Source of the DNA: an uncultured Blautia sp.
GTDB taxonomy: Bacteria; Bacillota; Clostridia; Lachnospirales; Lachnospiraceae
Length of the DNA: 34,234 bases
Assembly: GCA_900551075.1 (NCBI GenBank)
Contig: URVB01000040.1
Coordinates: 1 to 34,234, forward strand
Direction of reading: 5' to 3'
Shown here: positions 30,545-34,234 of the stretch, one piece after another
Position numbering within the stretch: position 1 is the stretch's first letter
Layout: each line of letters opens with the position of its first letter
Program-made: the position numbers and the translations under genes
Notes under the pieces: generated by a model
Told to the model about the DNA's origin: nothing
Seen by the model: the letters and a program-made list of their open reading frames with translations, nothing else
The model's database searches: none

Positions 30545-31615
30545 ATAACCGATTACATCACAGCCGACACCACCATGCCGCAGTTTTTCCCTTATCCCTG
30601 TTTTCTGCTGAAAATGGACTTGTCATATACCGCAAGGCTGCTCTATGCGCTGCTGTTAGACCGTACCACCCTCTCACAGAAGAACGGCTGGCAGGACAGC
30701 GAGGGCAGGACGTATATTTTCTATCCTGTTTCGGAGATAGCGGAAACGCTGGATAAAGGCAGAACCGCCATAAAATCCGCACTGAACGAGCTGGACGCTG
30801 CCGGGCTTCTGGTGAGGGAACGCCGGGGATTTTCCGCACCGAACCGCCTTTATGTGAAAATACCGCAAGTGCCAGTGGTACAGTTTTCCGACCATATGAC
30901 CCCCATACAGCCGGAAAACCGACCCTCTGATAGCCGGAAAAGCGACCCTCATAGGGGCGGAAAACCGACCATTGCGATAGCCGGAAAACCGACCCCTAAC
31001 CAACTTACTATAAACCAACTAAAAGAGAACCAACAAAAAGGAGCGAGTGGGGAGCCGCCCGCCCCGTTTGGCAGATATAAAAATATTTTCCTCTCTGAAT
31101 CCGAGTATGCGGAACTGAAAGAGGAATACCCGGACAGGCTGGAACGGCTTATCGAGGAAATGAGCGAGTACATAGCCGCCAGCGGGAATGATTATGTGTA
31201 CCATGCCGCCGCATTGCGCCGCTGGTTAAACCGGGAGAAAAAAGAGAAACCGAAAAAGGGAATCCCCGATTATTCCTACAAAGAGGGCGAGAGCCTTTAC
31301 AGCATAGAAACAACGCCCCGTAAACAGGGCGTGAAAGACCATGAACAAGGAGGAACGATTTTATGTGTGATTACGATAACGCTATTTTCCGGCTTGCCAC
31401 AGCACAGGAAGCAGAGCCGGAGGACTTCACCAGGGAGGACGGGCTTTTATATTGCGGGAAGTGCCGCCAGCCAAAAGAAGCCTACTTCCCGGAGGGCAAG
31501 AATCTTTTCGGACGTGACCGCCACCCAAAGGAATGTGACTGCCAGCGGGCAGACCGGGAGAAACGGGAAGCCGCAGACCGGGAACAGAAGCACCGGGAGG
31601 AAGTGGAACGGCTGA
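30545..31615 (+). CDS. Replication initiator protein (RepA-N-like), unusual start and 3' extension
   Basis: The N-terminal ~100 residues are a RepA-N-type winged helix (LSYTARLLYALLLDRTTLSQ, then IAETLDKGRTAIKSALNELD), followed by a linker whose DNA is repetitive and a helical C-terminal domain. The start is uncertain. AGGAGG at 30531-30536 sits 8 bases before an ATA codon at 30545; the other in-frame choices are GTG 30536 (inside that site), TTG 30509 and ATG 30575 (no site). The domain seems to end near 31,298 (YSYKEGESL), but the frame runs on to 31615, overlapping the ATPase gene by 253 bp, so the natural stop may have been lost. Confidence 0.7.
   Translation: MTDYITADTTMPQFFPYPCFLLKMDLSYTARLLYALLLDRTTLSQKNGWQDSEGRTYIFYPVSEIAETLDKGRTAIKSALNELDAAGLLVRERRGFSAPNRLYVKIPQVPVVQFSDHMTPIQPENRPSDSRKSDPHRGGKPTIAIAGKPTPNQLTINQLKENQQKGASGEPPAPFGRYKNIFLSESEYAELKEEYPDRLERLIEEMSEYIAASGNDYVYHAAALRRWLNREKKEKPKKGIPDYSYKEGESLYSIETTPRKQGVKDHEQGGTILCVITITLFSGLPQHRKQSRRTSPGRTGFYIAGSAASQKKPTSRRARIFSDVTATQRNVTASGQTGRNGKPQTGNRSTGRKWNG
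30911..30995 (+). repeat. Iteron-like repeats inside the rep gene
   Basis: The 15-mer CCGGAAAACCGACCC or a one- or two-base variant occurs four times: 30911-30925, 30934-30948, 30957-30971 and 30981-30995, at intervals of 23, 23 and 24 bp. The copies are read in three different codon phases, so the DNA itself is conserved. This is the pattern expected of Rep-binding iterons at an origin. Confidence 0.75.
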
Positions 31616-32214
31616 AAAGAAAGGGCTTTACAGACCCCGCCATGAAAAAATGGACTTTTGACAATGACAACGGCAAATGCCCCCAAATGGGAATGGCGCA
31701 CTCCTATGTGGAGCTATGGGAGCAGATGAAAGACGAGAACCACGGACTGATTTTGTGGGGGAATGTCGGCACAGGCAAAAGCTATTTTGCCGGGTGTATC
31801 GCCAATGCCCTTATGGAGCGTGAAGTTTCCGTGTGCATGACGAACTTTGCGGCGATACTGGGCGACCTTGCCGCCAGCTTCAAAGACCGCAACGAATACA
31901 TAGCCCGCCTTTGCAGCTTTTCCCTGCTTATCCTTGACGATTTCGGCATGGAGCGGGGAACGGAATACGGGCTTGAACAGGTCTATAACGTGATTGACAG
32001 CCGATACCGAAGCGGAAAGCCGTTAATCGTGACAACGAACCTCACGCTGGAGGAATTGCAGCACCCGGAGGACACCGCCCATGCCCGGCTTTATGACCGC
32101 TTAACGGAAATGTGCCGCCCCGTCTGTTTTACCGGGGAGAATTTCAGAAAAGCCACCGCACAGGCGAAAATGGAACGCTTGAAAACGCTGCTGAACAGAA
32201 AGGAGAGCCTATGA
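31363..32214 (+). CDS. DnaC/IstB-like AAA+ ATPase
   Basis: This is a 283-residue protein. The N-terminus has four cysteines (Cys31, Cys34, Cys58, Cys60), a likely zinc site, then a charged helix. The ATPase core has Walker A GNVGTGKS (133-140), Walker B LLILDDFG (188-195) and a sensor-like VTTNLT. Such proteins load the replicative helicase at the element's origin. ATG 31363 follows AAGGAGGAACG. It overlaps the 3' extension of the rep frame and, by ATGA, the tnpW gene. Confidence 0.9.
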   Translation: MCDYDNAIFRLATAQEAEPEDFTREDGLLYCGKCRQPKEAYFPEGKNLFGRDRHPKECDCQRADREKREAADREQKHREEVERLKRKGFTDPAMKKWTFDNDNGKCPQMGMAHSYVELWEQMKDENHGLILWGNVGTGKSYFAGCIANALMEREVSVCMTNFAAILGDLAASFKDRNEYIARLCSFSLLILDDFGMERGTEYGLEQVYNVIDSRYRSGKPLIVTTNLTLEELQHPEDTAHARLYDRLTEMCRPVCFTGENFRKATAQAKMERLKTLLNRKESL

Positions 32215-32408
32215 CCGACACCCCAAACAGGAACGCCGCCACTACTGCCCGCCGCCCGGATTGCGTCACCGAGGTACGCCGGGGGAACACCGTCCTTGTA
32301 GTTTCCGGCTATTTCAAACAGGGAGCTACCGCCACCGCCGCCGACAAAATGCTGAAAGTGCTGGAAGCGGAAAGCGCAGCCGAGGAACGAGCCGCCCACG
32401 CCATGTAA
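32211..32408 (+). CDS. tnpW: TnpW-type transposon protein
   Basis: This is a 65-residue protein with the TnpW pattern NTVLVVSGYFKQGATATAAD and KMLKVLEAE. TnpW-type genes sit next to large serine recombinases in Tn4451-like elements; the function is not known. ATG 32211 overlaps the ATPase stop (ATGA) and has AAAGGAG upstream. Confidence 0.8.
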   Translation: MTDTPNRNAATTARRPDCVTEVRRGNTVLVVSGYFKQGATATAADKMLKVLEAESAAEERAAHAM

Positions 32409-32468
32409 AGCGATACTCCCTGTTAAAAAGATATGCGACATTATGTGACATAAAGTAGCAAAAAAGGC

Positions 32469-32524
32469 TGTACAGCCAGCCCCGCCCTATGGTATAATAA
32501 ACCTACGGAATAGTGGGCTGGCTG
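32469..32524 (+). promoter_or_regulatory. Promoter of the recombinase gene inside a 10-bp inverted repeat
   Basis: TATAAT (32493-32498) is preceded at 18 bp by TGTACA (32469-32474). CAGCCAGCCC (32473-32482) and GGGCTGGCTG (32515-32524) are perfect inverted repeats that flank the -10 and the expected start. They could be operator half-sites or recombinase-binding sites. Confidence 0.6.
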
Positions 32525-32542
32525 TCGGAAACGGAGGACATT

Positions 32543-34165
32543 ATGACAAGACAGACCACCCAGCAACTCATTACCGCCCTATATCCGAGATTATCCCATG
32601 AGGACGAGCTTTCCGGGGAATCCAATTCCATAAGCAACCAGAAGCGAATCCTTGAAGCCTACGCCAAACAGAACGGCTTCCGCAATCTGAAATGGTACAC
32701 GGACGACGGTTTCTCCGGCGCAAACTTCCAAAGACCCGGTTTTCAAGCCATGCTTGCAGACATTGAAGCGGGGCTTGTGGGAACGGTCATAGTAAAGGAT
32801 ATGTCACGGTTAGGGCGCAACTACTTACAAGTGGGAATGTACACAGAAATGATTTTCCCACAGAAAAACGTCCGTTTCATTGCCATCAATGACGGCGTTG
32901 ACAGCGCACAGGGCGACAACGATTTTGCCCCCTTGCGTAACATTTTTAACGAATGGCTGGTGAGAGATACGAGCAAGAAAATCAGAGCAGTCAAGAGGTC
33001 AAAAGGCATGAGCGGGAAGCCCGTCACAAGCAAGCCCGTGTATGGCTACCTCATGGACGAGGACGAAAATTTCATCATTGACGAGGAAGCCGCCCCGGTA
33101 GTGAAGCAGATATACAGCTTATGCCTTGCCGGGAACGGTCCGACCAAGATAGCCCGTGTCTTGACCGAACAGCAGACACCCACGCCGGGAACGCTGGAAT
33201 ACCGCCGGACGGGAAGCACACGCCGCTACCACCCCGGCTATGAGTGCAAATGGGCGACAAACACCGTGGCGCATATCCTTGAAAACCGGGAATACACGGG
33301 CTGCCTTGTGAACTTCAAGACCGAGAAAGTGTCCTACAAGGTGAAGCAGAGCAAGGAGAACCCGGCAGAGAAACAGGTAATCTTTGAGAACCACCACGAA
33401 CCAATCATTGACCGGGAAACATGGGAGCGTGTGCAGGAGCTACGCAAGCAGAGAAAACGCCCCAACCGCTATGATGAAGTGGGCTTGTTCTCCGGCATAG
33501 TCTTTTGTGCGGACTGCGGAAGCGTCATGTACCAGCAGAGGTATCAGACCGATAAAAGGCGGCAGGACTGTTACATCTGCGGCAGCTACAAGAAACGAAC
33601 CCGTGACTGTACGGCGCACTTTATCCGCACCGACCTGTTGACCGAGGGCGTGACCGAGAATTTACGGAAAATCACACAGTACGCCGCCAAGCATGAAGCC
33701 CGGTTTATGAAGCACCTAATCGAGCAGAACGAGGACGGGGGCAAACGCCGGAACGCCGCCAAAAAGAAAGAACTGGAAGCGACAGAAAAACGGATTGCGG
33801 AACTCTCCGCTATCTTCAAGCGGTTGTATGAGGACAGTGTGACCGGGCGCATATCGGACGAGCGTTTTACGGAACTTTCGGCAGACTATGAAGCCGAGCA
33901 AAAGGAACTGAAAGAAAAAGCCGCCGTTCTGCAGGGCGAACTTTCAAGGGCGCTGGAAGCAACCCAAAACGCCGAAAAGTTTATGAAAGTCGTCCGCAAG
34001 TACACCAGCTTTGAGGAACTCACCCCTACCCTGTTGCGGGAGTTTGTGGAGAAGATAGTCGTCCATGAAACCGAAGCCCTTGACGGGAAACGCCGGGGGA
34101 AGCTCCGCAGACAGGAAATCGAAATCTATTACTCTTTTGTCGGCAAAGTAGAATTGCCCGACTAA
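32543..34165 (+). CDS. Large serine recombinase, TnpX-like
   Basis: This is a 540-residue recombinase. The resolvase-type catalytic domain (1 to ~150) has the nucleophile Ser18 in YPRLSHEDE and VKDMSRLGRNYLQVGMY. It is followed by a recombinase domain (~160 to 290), a zinc ribbon (CADCGSVMY, then CYICGSY) and a long coiled coil (~400 to 480). Such enzymes excise the element as a circle and insert it, usually at short GA-centred targets. ATG 32543 follows GGAGGACATT. It lies near the right end of the element that interrupts maff2, the usual place. Confidence 0.95.
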   Translation: MTRQTTQQLITALYPRLSHEDELSGESNSISNQKRILEAYAKQNGFRNLKWYTDDGFSGANFQRPGFQAMLADIEAGLVGTVIVKDMSRLGRNYLQVGMYTEMIFPQKNVRFIAINDGVDSAQGDNDFAPLRNIFNEWLVRDTSKKIRAVKRSKGMSGKPVTSKPVYGYLMDEDENFIIDEEAAPVVKQIYSLCLAGNGPTKIARVLTEQQTPTPGTLEYRRTGSTRRYHPGYECKWATNTVAHILENREYTGCLVNFKTEKVSYKVKQSKENPAEKQVIFENHHEPIIDRETWERVQELRKQRKRPNRYDEVGLFSGIVFCADCGSVMYQQRYQTDKRRQDCYICGSYKKRTRDCTAHFIRTDLLTEGVTENLRKITQYAAKHEARFMKHLIEQNEDGGKRRNAAKKKELEATEKRIAELSAIFKRLYEDSVTGRISDERFTELSADYEAEQKELKEKAAVLQGELSRALEATQNAEKFMKVVRKYTSFEELTPTLLREFVEKIVVHETEALDGKRRGKLRRQEIEIYYSFVGKVELPD

Positions 34166-34176
34166 AGCCCGCCCTG

Positions 34177-34214
34177 TCCGGCAGTCAGCCGGATAGGAAC
34201 GGCAAAATTTTTTA
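34177..34214 (+). terminator. Hairpin after the recombinase gene
   Basis: TCCGGC (34177-34182) and GCCGGA (34188-34193) form a perfect 6-bp stem 12 bases after the stop. A run of six T lies only 15 bases further, so termination is plausible but not certain. The element's right end is not recognisable in the last 70 bases. Confidence 0.45.
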
Positions 34215-34234
34215 CACTTCTATTACTTCTTTAT

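Overview
The window is a mosaic of mobile DNA from a low-to-moderate GC Bacillota (Firmicutes) genome, most likely a gut Clostridia. I base this on the gene families (Tn916-type, Tn1549/PcfB-PcfC-type and Tn4451/TnpX-type transfer genes, Maff2, TnpW, Cys-rich VLP) and on strong AGGAGG ribosome binding sites. No housekeeping gene is visible. Base composition changes sharply between blocks, as expected for stacked elements.

Region A (1 to about 8.69 kb) is the right-hand part of a Tn916-family integrative conjugative element (ICE). It has the end of orf14 (NlpC/P60 hydrolase) and orf13 (TcpC-like). An AT-rich cargo follows where Tn916 carries tet(M): a MerR/GyrI-like regulator, a BtrH_N/C39-like protein and a frameshifted winged-helix regulator. 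After that come orf9 (repressor), orf10, a small unknown protein, orf7 (sigma-like), orf8, a strongly folded 230-nt noncoding block, an excisionase and a 480-residue tyrosine integrase. Next to the integrase is a 45-nt fragment that is the 3' half of a tRNA-Arg(CCU) gene, probably the attachment core. It has TTAGCAA-type repeats on both sides and no tRNA 5' half, so it looks like a junction between two elements.

Region B (about 8.74 to 23.52 kb) begins with an AT-rich defence cassette (9.2 to 12.2 kb). It encodes an XRE controller behind a promoter with duplicated operators, a C5-cytosine methyltransferase, a DUF262 (GmrS/ParB-like) protein and an MAE_28990-type HEPN protein. A terminator follows, then the GC-richer backbone of a second ICE: a TTRAP-like protein, a Rep-like protein with in-gene repeats, a DUF3991/Toprim protein, several large ICE accessory proteins including an HEWWH metallopeptidase-like protein and a DUF3846-YodL protein, PcfB, the VirD4/TraG coupling protein, and the first part of maff2.

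Region C (about 23.52 kb to the end) is a mobilizable element that has broken maff2 after about 41 codons. It carries a 136-nt imperfect palindrome with DnaA-box-like sites, an AbrB/DUF998 pair, a sigma/HTH/winged-helix regulatory operon, an alpha/beta hydrolase, a candidate oriT, mobC, a MobP-like relaxase, a second TTRAP-like protein, a Cys-rich VLP protein, a Rep protein with iteron-like repeats read in three reading frames, a DnaC-like ATPase, TnpW and a large serine recombinase.

The most unusual signals are the 230-nt folded block before xis, the tRNA-Arg junction, the methylase-DUF262-HEPN cassette with no classical restriction endonuclease, the repeats in the second rep gene, and the palindrome at the left end of region C. 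Family names come from recognising motifs and context by eye; no database search was run.
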